From Acanthochromis polyacanthus (Eukaryota > Chordata > Actinopteri > Pomacentridae): DNA of 64,000 nucleotides. The notes under the pieces are model-generated. The model was given only the letters and a program-made list of their open reading frames with translations, was not told the origin of the DNA and ran no database searches. The position numbers were made by a program, and so were the translations under genes. Shown here piece after piece: positions 45,446-59,264 of this stretch (positions within the stretch are counted from its first letter, which is position 1; each line of letters begins with the position of its first letter). The DNA lies in NCBI RefSeq assembly GCF_021347895.1, contig NC_067122.1:34752215-34816214 (forward strand). The letters run 5' to 3'.

Positions 45446-47052
45446 TTCTTTGCAAAATGAATTTCAAATTGAAAGATAATTCCTGTGTCAGAGTAAAGGA
45501 GATTGAGTGTACATGCAGCTATGCTTTAGCATTTTAAAGCTTCTGAGATCTTCTACTCACACTTCCTACCGCCAACTGTCTAACTGTATAGCTACCTATT
45601 TCAGCTCTGCTTGTATTTACTGTTGAGTACTTTAAGTTATAACACAACATCACAATCAACAGCATGCTTTTTGTTTAGCAGAGGAAATAAGTCTAAATCT
45701 GTAGTGAAGTAAAAACTCCAATATTTGTGGATCGTATACTAAGCTCCAGGGAGTGTGAACACCGAGTTGGGACCGTTCTGTCAACTGACATTTTCAAAGA
45801 CAAGAAGTTAGTGTCAAGCTCAGTTACAGCAGATGATTGACTTGACATTGCTTGATTATGAATCCATGAACTTCATTCACCTTCAAGTCAAGGCAGTAAT
45901 AGATGCATTGCATTGATGCTTAAAGGAAGCATGACTTCATCTCTTAAGGGTGCAGTGATGCTTTTTCACTGCTGTTTATTTTGAAGACAACAGAAGAAAC
46001 AGAAAATTGTTGTTCTGCGACACACGGAGAAAGTCTAATGTCAGGTGAGGAGCATCAACAACAACACTTCATGCATCACTGTGCAAATCTCAAGCATAAT
46101 TTCAAACTTGATGTGGGAGACCAAAATGCACTCACTTGATAATGCTAACCTCCTTTTGGAAAAATAGTTTGTTGTTAGTCTTCTCCAAAGCCACCCTCAC
46201 CACTGTCTGATTCTTGTCCTCTCTTAATCCTTGTAGCTCTTTGCCACCTTCTACTTCCATTATTGTGTCTCATTATTATGCTTAGTTTTGGTAGTTTTTA
46301 TCAGAGTCATTTCAACCTGTGTGTTCACAGAGCAGTAAAGCAACCTGGCACTAAACATTCTGTTCCAGACGTTTTGGCAGTTTTTGGAATAGAAAAACAC
46401 ATTTTTATAAAACTTTTCTACATCTTTATGTGACACTCTGGAAAATGTCTGTTCTTGTTGTAACCTTTACAGATGCAATAGGAAGTAAAATGCTTTTTAT
46501 GGTAGAGAATGCAGGCAGAAGTGGCCTTCAAAAGAAATTTCTTCTCAGATTTTCTTTCAACATCTTGCTATACCGAATTACAAGCTGGGATACACAGTTC
46601 TCTTCCTTTCAAAAGTCCACCCTAACAAGTGCCAAAATGTTGAAATCCAACATGTCTACTGAACTGAAAACCCCCCAAAGTAATTTCCCATCCCTTTACT
46701 TTAACTCTGCAGGCCTCCCCTCCCCAACTGCCATTTCAGAGCAACTGTTTTGTTTTGACTTCTTGAAAACTTCAGGCTTCGTTCAGTCTTCGAAGCAGAA
46801 ACTATGCCAGCAGGATAAAAAAAAAAGCCTGCCTTGGAGTAGAAACAGATGACAGTATGGGGCCTGAAATGGTAGTCAGACCAACAGGAGGGTTTCGCTG
46901 GTGTAGAAAAGGTGAGGGCGAAAAGAAATAAAGCGTGGAATGCAAGTATGATAATTAAAGAAACGACAGGCAGGAACGTGGGAGTGAAGATGTACAGCAA
47001 GCAGAAAAAGAAATAATAATGGACAAAGTGTAAGAGAAGCTGAGTAAAAAAA
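45446..47052. other. No gene recognised
   Basis: AT-rich. The segment 46580-46680 has weak similarity to 61640-61745 (tacacagttc, tccaac...ctactgaac), which suggests an old shared repeat. No supported gene. Confidence 0.4.
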
Positions 47053-47382
47053 ATCCATTCTCTATACACCACTCTATCCTCACTAGGGCCACGGGAGCCT
47101 ATCTCTGCTGACTCAGGCAAAGGCAGGGGACACCCTGGACAGGTCACCAGTCTGTCATAGGGCTACATATACAGACAAACAATCACTCTCACATTCACAC
47201 CAATTAACCTCAGCATGTTTCTGGACTGTGGGAGGAAGCCGGAGTGCCCGGAGAAAACCCACGCATGCACAAGGAGAACATGCAAACTCCATGCAGGAAG
47301 ATCCCAGGCCCAGGCCGGGATTTGAACCGGGGATTTTCTTTCTGCAAGGCAAAAAGTGGTAACCACTACTCCACTGCGCAGC
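47053..47382 (-). mobile_element. tRNA-derived SINE copy B (minus)
   Basis: It is the same family as 45076-45432 with a short tail. The flanks ctgagtaaaaaaa (47040-47052 and 47383-47395) are a 13-bp duplication. The head on the minus strand includes ggctgcgcagtggagtagtg and the B-box-like ccggtTcaAatcc region. Confidence 0.8.
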
Positions 47383-48043
47383 CTGAGTAAAAAAATATGT
47401 CATTTCCAATTCATGGCACTGGTGCTGTGGAAGGAACATTACACTAAACACTTCCTTTCATTATTATTTATTTGACACAAAGATCCATTTCAGTGAAGTG
47501 TGTTCTTTAGATCAGGCCTAATCTTTGTCAGTGTTCTTAGTTTAGTTTTTTGTTTAATTGGCTTTTTTATGGATTTGTTTATCTTTATGTTGATTCTGGA
47601 CAGTAGAAAAGAAATTATAAAAGATATGGCAGGGATGAAATGCAACAACAACAAAAAAAACAACAACAACTAGACATCAGGAAGGTTGAATGGCCATCCC
47701 TAAACTCTTGGGTTACCATGGTGAGGATAGTCATACTTGTACTGCTGAACAACACATTAATGAAAGCAAACTGCAGCTTGTGGTATATTCTTGTTTGGCA
47801 ATCAATACATCGCCAAGCAGATGCACAATAAACAATGGTCTTCATGTGCTTGACTGCATTCTTCAATACACCAGTAATAAAAACTGTGTCCACAGGGCAG
47901 CAGATCAGGACTGAACCATCTCTGGGCAACACGAAAATCAAGAATGTGTCTTTGAAGCTTTGTTGTAGCTGCTGATCTTAAGTCAAAAACCTGATCTGGT
48001 GACCTTAGATGTCATGGACTTCATTTAATCTGCAGGATGTTTA

Positions 48044-48333
48044 AGGGCTGCACAGTGAATTGGTGTTTCGCACTGTCGCCTTGCAACTAGAAGATCCCCG
48101 GTTTGCATCCCAGTCTTCCTGGGATCTGTATGGAGATTCCATGTTCTCCCTGTACATGTGTGAGTTTTCTCCAGGTCCTCCAGCTTCCTCCCACAGTCCA
48201 AAAACTCACACAGAGCTGCACGGACCTCACGGACGTGGCAAACATAAAACAAGCTTAAGTCAGCTTGGATAGATTTCAGTCCCTCATGATCCTAATGAGG
48301 ATAAAGTGGTGTATAGATAATGAATGGATGGAT
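48044..48333 (+). mobile_element. tRNA-derived SINE copy C (plus)
   Basis: It starts agggctgcacagtgaattgg, has catgttctccctgtacatgt and cttcctcccacagtcc in the body and ends in a ggatggatg tail. The 9-bp flanks ggatgttta (48035-48043 and 48334-48342) are direct repeats. It is more diverged than copies A and B. Confidence 0.75.
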
Positions 48334-48342
48334 GGATGTTTA

Positions 48343-49085
48343 CTATAAGTTTCTGACAGAACATGGGAAACTGTTTCTTGAAAAGGGGTCAAACTGTGTC
48401 AGATTAGGTGACTATAAAGTCGTTGACGCTTGCTGGTGTTTGGCCAAGACAACATGACAAGCTGCACTTCTTTAGACCTTCAGAAAGGAGGTAAACAAAC
48501 AATGGGAGGAATGAGCTTGTGTTTGGAAAAGTCTAAATAATTAACAAAGACTCTAAACCTGTCCACAGGTTGACAATTACTCAGTCGTGGGATCAAACTG
48601 TCGACTGGATGTTTTCATGCTGATGTCATGTTACATGAACCTGGTATTAAACCGTATCCACCCTGTTGACTCTAACATTACACGGAAACAGCCTGCAGTA
48701 CTTTTTAATTAAAGACCCCCCACAGATTCAAGAGAAGGGCAACAATTCATCAGTACAATCACCTCCTAAGACAATCAATTGCAGATGTTTGCTTTTCAGG
48801 GATTGTATCTTTTTTTTATTGTTAATGTAATCAGACTCTTCAGAGATAATTAATTCTTTGGCATTGTCAGTTAGTTTGATAAGTGTCTGTATGTTTGATT
48901 TTGACCTAGTAGGCTGTGTTTAAAGTCATACATAAATACACATGCATTTTAGCTCATTTGGTGCCAGTACCTGCATTAAAAAAGAAAATCGGTGAAAACA
49001 AGTATGCATGATATGTACGTATTACAGTACTGATGGGACAAAGTTTCATGACTGAGTCTGTAATAAGTAAAACTAGTCACCACTG
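48343..49085. other. No gene recognised
   Basis: AT-rich sequence with no bounded element. Confidence 0.4.
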
Positions 49086-50730
49086 TCACAGCAGTGTCAC
49101 ATGAATTAGTCAGACACAGATTGTTTCATCAGCAAGTAAATGACAAAGGGTAGACAGGATATTGTGTAGACAAGAACAGCAATAGCAACAGCACAAAGGC
49201 AGCTTAAACCGTGTGAAACTGATACAGTAAAAACACAGACTGCAGACACTGGGAGAGGAATTATTGATGAGATGCAGCTGGTGAGACAGGTGACACAGAA
49301 CAAGGGCTGACAAGGTAATGAACCACAGGTATGAGAGTCAGTGGAACACACTGAGGACATCTGGTGGACAGGTAAGAAAAGACTGCAAGAAAGATCTAGG
49401 ACAAACGTGGAGGCCAACAGAGCCTTCAGTTTGTTTAAATTATAGTTGAGATGTGTTCTGAATGTACTCCTCAGAACTCTCTGCAGATGGCTGTTATGAA
49501 ATAGTGGTGAGAGAAGGAACAGAGCGAGGACATAAATTATGTTAGGAGCACAGTGGCCTCAATATTCATGAAACTAAGGAAGTTTGGAAAAACAGCACTC
49601 ATGTTGGGGCAAACTGAGCAACCAACCAGAAGGGCCTGTTTGACAGAAGTTGGAAGGAGAACTATCTCAGGAACACTCCATCCATCATGCCATTATGATG
49701 GAAGGACCAGAAGGAAATGACTGAAAGTAAAAGGAAAGACAGCCACCTTAGCATAGTCACTGTGTCAGGAGAACACTGTCTGGACACCATCCATGCCCTG
49801 ACTACTGCTGTTGCTACAGTAAGGCATGGTGGTGGCAGCATCATGTCATAAGGATGTTTCTGGTCAGAACTGAGGGAAGGAAGAATGTGACAAAATAGAA
49901 AGAAAATCTGTTTCACAGTGCAGAGATCTTAGACCGGCGAGGAGGCACCTTCCAGCACAACACCGACCCAAAGCAAACAGAGCAGACCTGGCTTCAGACC
50001 TGAACTCTGTAGAACATCAGCTGAGAGAGCTGAGGATGGAATAAAGAATAATGTTGCAAATGAGACATTTCAAGTCTGATTTATAATAAATTTGCAAGAA
50101 AATTCCACATTTAACATCCACTCTGTAGTGATCCTGCAGAATTCCCATTCCCTGTGTGATCTCTGGCATTAAGATTAAGTTACTATGTTTTAAAATGAAA
50201 ATTTATAAGGGTGTTGAAAGATAATGTGGTGTGTTGACTATGATTTGTTTCAACAAATGGTTGTATGCTACACTTAAGCCAGCTGTATTTGAAGTTATGC
50301 TTAACCTAAGTGAATTTTGAGTAGACTGCATTTTATGTGTTTAAGTACTTAAGGAAATCAGTTTCATGGCCAAGTCCACAAAAACTGAAAACTAGACAAA
50401 CCTGTGACAGCAGTGTCACATGAAGCTTCAGATTGCTTCATCAGCAAGTAAATAAGAGAGAAAAGTTAGACAGGATATACTGTGGACGAGAACAAGAATA
50501 GCAACAGCACAAAGGCAGCTTAAACCGTGTGAAACTGATACAGTTAAAACACAGACTGCAGACATTGGGAGAGGAATTATTGATGAGGTGCAGCTGGTGA
50601 GACAGGTGACACAGAACAAGGGCTGACAAGGTAATGAACCACAGGTATGAGAGTCAGTGGAACACACTGAGGACATCTGGTGGACAGGTAAGAAAAGACT
50701 GCAAGAAAGATCTAGGACAAACATGTGGAG
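49086..50730. repeat. ~327-bp direct repeats at 49086-49412 and 50406-50730
   Basis: The two copies share almost every base, from gcagtgtcacatga to aagatctaggacaaac, in the same orientation and 1.3 kb apart. Open frames on their minus strand (MSALVLCHLSHQ...) are shared simply because the DNA is duplicated. Both copies are followed by Tc1-like relics (49620-50130 and 50785-51057). Confidence 0.85.
49620..50130 (+). pseudogene. Tc1-like transposase relic
   Basis: Decayed text includes gcatggtggtggcagcatcatg (the 'HGGGSIM' segment, about 49825), ttccagcacaacaccgaccc ('FQHNTDP', the second catalytic Asp region, 49950) and 'SDLNSVEHQLRELR' like text (49995-50035). It is full of stops. No terminal repeats are seen. 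Confidence 0.6.
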
Positions 50731-50784
50731 TCTGAAAGTTGTTGAAAAGAACCTAATTCAGAATTCATAAACCTGAGAATGGAG

Positions 50785-51057
50785 GATGATGCAGCTTTTC
50801 GTATGACAATGACTCAAAGAACACAGCTGGGACTATATTCTAGTGGCTTCAAGCTCAGAGTCCAGACTCTAAAACCCTATGGAACATCTCTGGAGAATGC
50901 TGAAGATGGAAGTCCAGACCGGCAACATGTGAAAAACAGCACAGCTCCTGGTGTACTAACGCTAACCTAACCTGTACGGACTCACCAAAGAGAACTTGAA
51001 CTGGTAGCTGCTGCTAAAGCCGCTCCTACATAATAATTCAACTAAGAATACTTTTGA
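50785..51057 (+). pseudogene. Tc1-like transposase 3' relic
   Basis: The piece contains 'YGTSLENAEDG' like text corresponding to the third catalytic Glu region (ggaacatctctggagaatgc, 50880). A C-terminal tail follows (ctggtagctgctgctaaagc), and it ends in aagaatacttttgac, a usual Tc1 end. It is a fragment. Confidence 0.55.
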
Positions 51058-51077
51058 CTGTCTTGGTTGACACATCT

Positions 51078-52135
51078 TTGCAATGTAGCTTGGACATCGG
51101 GTACGGGAGTGGCAGACAGGGGTGGTGGTTCCCATTTTCAAAAAGGGGAACTGGGGAGTGTGTGCCAACTACCGGAGTATCACACTTCTCAGTCTCCCCA
51201 GGAAAGTTTACTCTAAGGTGCTGGAAGGGAGGCACCGACCAATTGTCGAACCTCAGATTCAGAAGAGCAATGTGAATTCCTTTCCGGTCGTTAAGCAGTG
51301 GACCAGCTCTTTACCCTTGCGGAGCAGCTGAGGGGGTCATGGGAGTTCGACCTGCCAGACTAAATGTGTTTTGTGGATCTGGAGAAGGCCTGTGACCATG
51401 TCCCCCAAGGGGCTCTGTAGGGGGTACTGCGGGAGTATAGGGTACTGGGCTCACTGATACGAGCCATTTGGTCCCTTTACAACCAAAACGAGAGCTGTGT
51501 CCGCATACTCGACACATAGTCAGACACCTTCCCAGTGGGTGTTGGATTCCGCCAGGGCTGCCTCTTGTCTCCGATCTTGTTTGTGGTGTTCATGGACAGG
51601 ATCTCAAGCCATAGTCGGGGTGAGGAGGGTGTCTGGTTTGAGGACCTCAGGATCGCATCCCTGCTTCTTGCAGATGATGTGGTTCTGTTGGCTTCCTCAG
51701 ATCATGATCTTCAGCAGCACTGGAGCGGTTTGCAGCCAAGTGGGAAGCAGCGGGGATGCAGATCAACACTTTCAAGTCCGAGGCTATGGTTCTCTGCGGA
51801 AAACTGGGGGACTGTTCCCTCCGGGTTGAGAGGGAGTGGCTTCCCCAAGCAAAGAAGTTTAAGTATCTCAGGATCTTGTTCACGAGTGATGGGAAATTCG
51901 AGCGAGAGATGGACAGGTGGATTGGTGCAGCGTCAGCAGTAATGTGAGCGTTTTACCAAACCGTCGTGGGGAAGAGGGAGCTGAGCCGCAAGATGAAGCT
52001 CTTGATTTGCCAGTCGATCTATGTTCCAACCCTCACCTATGGCCATGACCTCTGGGTAGTGACCAAAAGAACAAGATACAAGCAGCCGAAATGAGCTTCC
52101 TCTGTAGGGGGCTCAGCCTTAGAGATAGGGTCATT
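51078..52135 (+). pseudogene. RTE/Rex-like LINE reverse transcriptase fragment
   Basis: Reverse transcriptase motifs occur in order but in changing frames: ANYRSITLLSLPRKVYSKVL (51150-51215), FVDLEKACDHV (51370-51400), GFRQGCLLSPILFVVFMDRI (51540-51600), LLLADDVVLLASS (51664-51700, with ADD of the catalytic box) and FKYLRILFTSDGKFE (51855-51900). Stops and frameshifts are frequent. It is truncated on both sides; the upstream endonuclease is absent. Clade assignment is tentative. Confidence 0.75.
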
Positions 52136-52379
52136 CCAGGTGAAATGACCAGATATTCCTTGGGGGTGTTGCTGCACCATTTTCAAATTAGTCCTAAATT
52201 TGCATATCATTAGATAGTCACAAAAGTACTTTCTAGGCAAAATTGTGGGAAATTGTCGCATTGCGACCCAGCAACCGAGCGCCGCCCGGGAAACAAGGCC
52301 AACCACATCGAGCCACAGGGGACAGCACCTGGAAGATTAGCCAAGCATGCAGTAACACCAAGTTAGCCATTCATGCATA

Positions 52380-54006
<1,627 letters not shown>

Positions 54007-54179
54007 GACAGAGGATCCTGGGGAGTTGTTGACTGTAAGTTGTCGTCGATACGGCCCGCTCGATCCTGCTGACAGCGACTGGGTTCCTAACTGAAGACAA
54101 TCATTAGTTACACAATGCCAACATACATAAGCAGCAACATATATTGGGGTGATGTGGTGGTTTTCGCTAACAGGCAGAG
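54007..54179. other. Short gap between Tc1 and L1; possible L1 3' UTR
   Basis: No gene. It may be the 3' UTR of the minus-strand LINE, interrupted on its far side by the Tc1 element. I see no poly(A) tract or target duplication that would mark the LINE's end. Confidence 0.4.
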
Positions 54180-56990
54180 TCAGGTTACCAGGTTTAAGTT
54201 AAGGTAGTTAACATACGGTGACCATGTTTGTATAAAATTTAACAACTGATTTTTATTTGAAGCAGAGATTTTCTCCATTGAAATGTGATTTATTAGGAGG
54301 TTCAACCAGAGATTAATGTTCAGAGATTGCTTATTTTTCCAGTTAACAAGGATTGTTTTTTTGGCAATGGCGAGGGCTACAAGTAAGGATTGAGATTGTT
54401 TGCGTGGTAGGTCCGTTGTTGTTAAGTCGCCAAGTAAACACAGACTTGGAGATAGAGGAATCCTGCAGTTTAAGATAGCGGAAAGTTTTTCTGAGACGTT
54501 GGTCCAGAAATTTTTTACGGGGGTGCACAGCCATAGAGCATGAAAATAAGTATCAGCAGTGTTCTGGGAGCACTGGAGACAGATGTCGGAGTCGGAGAAT
54601 CCCATTTTGTTCATCATATATTGAGTAATATGTGTTCTATGGAGGATTTTGTATTGGATGAGTTGTAAGTTTGTGTATTTTGTCATTTTAAATGCATTAT
54701 CGCAAATTTGAGTCCAGAAGTCTGGTTCCGGAGATATAGATAGATCTGACTCCCATTTAGAGATAGGTAAATGTATTGTATCAGTGCTTAAGAGTAACTT
54801 ATATATTTTAGAGAGGGTTTTAGTTGTTGTCGGAGAGAGCTTTATGATTGCTTCAGCTAATGCCGGCGGCCGGAGCGTGCTTTGAAGTGTTGGGATTCGT
54901 TTCTTAATAATATTTTTAACTTGAAGATAATGTAAAAAATTCCCGTTTTTTATTTTGTATTTTTGAAGCAAGTTTGTATATGACATGAACGTATTATCTG
55001 AGAAGAGGTGGTGGAGATGTGTGATTCCATTCTGCTCCCAAACAGCTAAATGGAGCGGCTGATTGTTAACTTGAAAATCAGGGTTGTACCAAATGGGAGA
55101 AAACTTACAGGGCTCCAATTTAGAGTTTGCAATTTCTAATGCCTTCCACCAAGCGGTCAAGGTGGAGGAAATCATTGGGTTTTTAAAACAGTTATGTCGT
55201 TTGATGGATGTTGTAATAAAGAGTATGTCTGAAAGTCTGATGCTATTGCAATCCTTCTGTTCTAATTCTAACCAACAGTTGGCATCTACGGTAGGTTGTG
55301 TCCATAGAATAAGATATTGTAGCTGGTTAGCTAAATAATAATGCATAAAATTTGGTGCTTCTAGACCTCCTTCGGCTTTACTTTTCTGAAGAGTAGATAG
55401 ACTGATTTTTGCTTTTTTATTATTCCAGTAAAATTTTGTGATAGCCGAGTCCAGCGACTGGAACCAGTTGGACGTTGGTTTGAATGGAATCATTGCAAAG
55501 AAGTAATTTATTTTTGGTAGGATTTTCATTTTGATAGTAGCTATTCGTCCCATAAGAGAAATAGGGAGATTGTTCCAGCGCTGTAGGTCATTGGTGATGT
55601 TATCCAGTAATGGGGAAAAATTTAAGTGAGTTAATTCAGATAATTTAGGTGAAATTTTTATGCCTAAGTATTTTAAGTTGCCTGTAGGGAAAGAGTAGTG
55701 AGGGTCCTGGTCTGCAGGACTCCATGAATTTTCTGTGATCGGAAGTAATGTTGATTTTGTCCAATTTATGGAATAATCTGATAACTCTGAAAATGTAGTT
55801 ATTAAATTAAATACTTCCCTTAATGAAATAGCCGGTTCTTCTAAATAAAGTAATATATCATCTGCGTATAAATTAATTTTGTGTTCTGTTGCCCCAGAGC
55901 GGATTCCTTGGATCCTGACATCCTGGCGCACAGCTGTTGCCAACGGCTCAATGAATATCGCAAATAACAAAGGAGAGAGTGGACAGCCCTGTCTGGTGCC
56001 TCTCTGTAAGGTGAAAGTCTTTGAGGTGATTCCATTAGTGGTGACAGTAGCTTTGGGAGAATCATATAGTGCTGATACCCACTGAATAAATGACTCTCCA
56101 AAGCCAAGCTTATTTAGAACAGCAAAGAGGAAGGACCAGTTAACTTTGTCAAAGGCTTTTTCTGCATCCAACGATATGATAACTGCCTTTTTGTCCTGCC
56201 GCTGTGACATGTTAATCAAATTTAAGAGCCTTCTTACGTTGTTGGTAGAGTGTCGACCTTTAATAAAGCCGGTTTGATCATTATGAATAATTGTTGAAAT
56301 TACTGTCTCTAGTCTAGATGCCAAGGCCTTTGCAATAATTTTAATGTCGGTGTTAATTAGTGATATCGGGCGATAACTTGACGGAAGGGTCGGGTCTTTA
56401 TCTGGCTTTAATAAAAGTTTAATTGCTGCTGTGTTCATGTGAGGCCGTATGTGACCACTGGTTTTAATTTCTGTTACTAATCTAAAAAACTGTGGAGCCA
56501 GCGTTGACCAGAAGTGCTTCAGAAATTCGGCCGGAAAACCGTCTGGACCTGGTGCCTTACCATTAGGCATACTGTCTAGAGCACTGGACAGCTCATTTAT
56601 GGACAGTGGAGCATCTAGGATATTTTTATGTTCAGTAGATAACTGAGGCATATTTAAACTACTGAGAAATGCCTCAATATGCTCAGGGTTGGGTTTGTTA
56701 TTTTCTGAATACAGATTCCTATAATAATTGTAGAAAATATGATTAATTTCTTCTGGTGATTGCGTATACTCACCAGTTGTCCCTTTTATCGCTGTTATGA
56801 GAGATTTTTCCCGATTGCGTTGGAGTTGGTTTGCAAGAAATTTACCTGATTTGTTATTATGCTCAAAGTTGTTGTATCTCAGTTGTTGTATTATGAACTC
56901 GGTCCTTTTGGATAACATCTCATCTAGCTGTATATTTTGTATTTTGTAATTCAGTCCATATCTGATTATTTGGGTTTGTTGTATATTCAT
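54180..56990 (-). pseudogene. L1-type LINE ORF2, reverse transcriptase and C-terminal part, 936 aa
   Basis: This is the downstream part of ORF2p, which copies the element's RNA into DNA at the target. In this frame are the RT domain with KAPGPDGFPAEF (about 145), SSYRPISLIN (about 205), ISLDAEKAFDKV (about 272, first catalytic Asp), GTRQGCPLSPLLF (about 331) and YADDILLYL (about 375, catalytic pair). A C-terminal zinc-knuckle-like CLQCSQNTADTYFHALWLC follows at about 800-820. The frame is uninterrupted over 936 codons and ends LNLVT. Its true start is in the endonuclease frame (56920-57963); the two overlap out of register, so a one-base indel near 56930-56990 has split ORF2. The sequence is otherwise fresh, so the copy is young. 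Confidence 0.93.
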
Positions 56991-57963
56991 CAGTTAGTTG
57001 TTTAATTTTATCTTCTAGATCTTTTTCTAATTTTTGATCTTGTTTCTTTTTATACGATGAATATGAAATAATTTTACCTCTAAGTACTGCTTTCCCTGCT
57101 TCCCAGAGTAAAGATGGAGATGAGTTTGGGGAGTCATTCATTTCCAAATAGTCTGCCCACTCTCTCCTTATGATCTTATCGAACTCTTCATCTTTTAACA
57201 GTGAGATGTTAAAACGCCATGTAGGAGGTGGTTTAAAGGTGAGGTCAGTTTGTAAGGAGAGGGAGACTGGTGCATGGTCACTGATAATAATGGGGTGTAT
57301 TCTTGTAGAAGCTTTCTCGGTAATAGAATTATTTGTAAGAAAAAAATCAATTCTTGAAAATGATCGATGCACCGAGGAATGGAAGGTGAATTCCTTCTTT
57401 GTTGGATTTTTTAGTCTCCAGCTGTCGCCAAGGCCAAAATCATCCATATATTCCTCTATTACTTTAGCAGATTGAGATTGCCTTGTACGTGTTGTGTTAT
57501 TGGAGCGATCTACTGATGGATTTAGGACTGTGTTGAAGTCTCCTCCAATGATAACAGTTGAATTTGCTGTTAAATCAGATAGTTGAGAGAAAAATGAATG
57601 AAAAAAGGCCGGATCATCATTATTAGGGGCGTACAAATTCCCAATCGTATATTCTTTATTAAATATAGTTGCCTGGATAATAATGTATCTGCCTTCTGAG
57701 TCAACTATTATGTCATTTAAAGTAAAAAGTAGCCTCTTATGAATAAGTATAGATACTCCTCTTTGTCTACTGTTATAAGAGGCAGAATAAACCTGATTGA
57801 AATTTAAGCCAGTAAGTAATTTTTCTTCAGATTTTTGTAGGTGGGTTTCTTGTAGGAGACAAATGTCTGCTTTTAATTTTGAAAAATGGTCTAAGATTTT
57901 TATTCTTTTTGCCTGTGAGCGAGTGCCACACACATTCCAGGAGACCAGAGTTAGTTTATGCAT
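56920..57963 (-). pseudogene. L1-type LINE ORF2, apurinic endonuclease part, 347 aa
   Basis: This is the N-terminal endonuclease that nicks target DNA. Motifs of the exonuclease/endonuclease/phosphatase fold occur in order: LVSWNVCG (about 5), LLQETHLQ (catalytic Glu, about 37), NLYAPNND (about 109), IIGGDFNTVLN (about 139), a SRIDFFLTN segment (about 208) and IISDHAPVSL (about 225). A Lys-rich linker leads toward the reverse transcriptase. The frame meets TGA just after ELQNTKYTAR, where the correct reading shifts into the next frame. ORF1 lies upstream, separated by about 470 bp without a gene. Confidence 0.93.
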
Positions 57964-58430
57964 ATAGACAGTTTAAGTTCAGCCTTGGATGTATATCTAT
58001 GTGAGCAGCTTCCTAATATTGGCATGTTATGAAATAAACTCAGTCTGCTGATAACGTTGGATGGGTGTATAGCAGGGTTTAAATCTATGATGGGTGTGGA
58101 TAACAAGACTGTAAAACATGTCAAACGTGAGCACAAAAAAACAAAGAACACTGGTGCCTCGACATATATAACACACAAAAGATTTACATAGGGAGTTTGT
58201 GTGGGGGGAGAGGGGAGGTGTGAGTTTAGGTGGTTAGGGGAAGCAGAGGGAGGGGAGGTAGACAAAAAGGTAAACAGAAGGGGGTCAAACATAAAACAGT
58301 GAGCCATTATTATAAGTAGCCATAGAGGGATTAAATACATATACATATATACATACCTTCATATATATACACACAATATATACATTATTTTATAGTAAAT
58401 AAACGAAGCTCTTTCTTTTCACCATACTGA
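57964..58430 (-). other. L1 inter-ORF spacer
   Basis: On the minus strand between ORF1 and ORF2 are about 470 bp with stops in the frames and a (TATA/CACA)-rich patch at 58340-58385. A long spacer like this is seen in some fish L1 lineages. Confidence 0.6.
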
Positions 58431-59264
58431 TCAGAACAGCCAGGGAGTGGTATTGGGGTCCCGGTACAGTTGGCCGTCGATATAAAGTTTATCTACAACC
58501 AAGGTAGACCGTTTACCCTTCTGTCTGTTCTGCTTCAGTATGGGAAACAATACCTTCCGCCGCTCGTTTATCTCTCTCGGGAATTGATCGTTCATTCCGA
58601 AAGAGGTCCCTTTAAGCTCCCGTCCTTTACTTTTAACTAATTCTTTCTGTTTAAAATGTTCGAATTTAGCGATAATAGGACGGGATTTATTGGCTCTACG
58701 GGCTCCGAGCCTGTGAACGCGGTGAAAGGAAATATTATTCACCGTTTCCTGGGGAATTTTTAAAGCCGTTGTCATAAATTTCTTAATTTCTGTCTCCGGA
58801 TTATCTGTGGTGCTTTCAGAGATTCCTGAAAATATTAAATTGTCCCGCATACTACGGGACTGGACATCCAGTACAGTTTCTTTAAGCGCTTTATTCTCCC
58901 TTTTAATCGTTTCCAGCTCGGTTGTAACTGCGGAAAAGTTAGAACGTAGTTCCGCGTTGTCCAGTTGGAGCTCACTTACCTGTTGATAGGCGTTCTCCAA
59001 ACTTACCTTCAGGTCTCGAATTTCGTCGCGGAGGACGCTGAGAACATCTAACTTTTTATTTATTGACTCCAGGACATCAACCGGGACGTCCGTTGTAGCT
59101 AGGTCGTCCGTATCAGTCGAGGAATCGTTTTTCCTCTTTTTAGACGGATTGTCGCGGTTCGGGTCTTCCATGACGCAGTTGTAAAAATATCCGTCGATAA
59201 ATCGCTCGAGGTCCTCCACGGTGGGTGGTGCTCCAAATCCGCAGTTCGAGGAAGGAAATATCAA
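58431..59264 (-). CDS. L1-type LINE ORF1 protein, 277 aa
   Basis: This is the nucleic-acid-binding partner that coats LINE RNA. The frame is intact. After a short N-terminus and a basic stretch (DNPSKKRKND) comes a coiled coil with heptad Leu/Val pattern at about residues 65-130 (INKKLDVLSVLRDEIRDLKV...). An RRM-like part starts at RSMRDNLIFSGI (about 137), and a basic C-terminal domain follows (FHRVHRLGARRANKSRPI, then FPILKQNRQKGKRSTLVVD). The length is close to other animal L1 ORF1 proteins. A Met at about residue 32 (MEDPNRDN) could be the real start. Confidence 0.88.
   Translation of the reverse strand: MIFPSSNCGFGAPPTVEDLERFIDGYFYNCVMEDPNRDNPSKKRKNDSSTDTDDLATTDVPVDVLESINKKLDVLSVLRDEIRDLKVSLENAYQQVSELQLDNAELRSNFSAVTTELETIKRENKALKETVLDVQSRSMRDNLIFSGISESTTDNPETEIKKFMTTALKIPQETVNNISFHRVHRLGARRANKSRPIIAKFEHFKQKELVKSKGRELKGTSFGMNDQFPREINERRKVLFPILKQNRQKGKRSTLVVDKLYIDGQLYRDPNTTPWLF

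Noticed and set aside
49106..49417. Cys/Ser-rich 103-aa minus-strand frame with hydrophobic stretches, repeated at 50,428
   Set aside because: Its repetition follows from the DNA duplication, no motif is recognisable and the frames differ at their ends.
57170..57475. Plus-strand 101-aa frame and others within 54,180-59,264
   Set aside because: Antisense shadows of the L1 ORFs.
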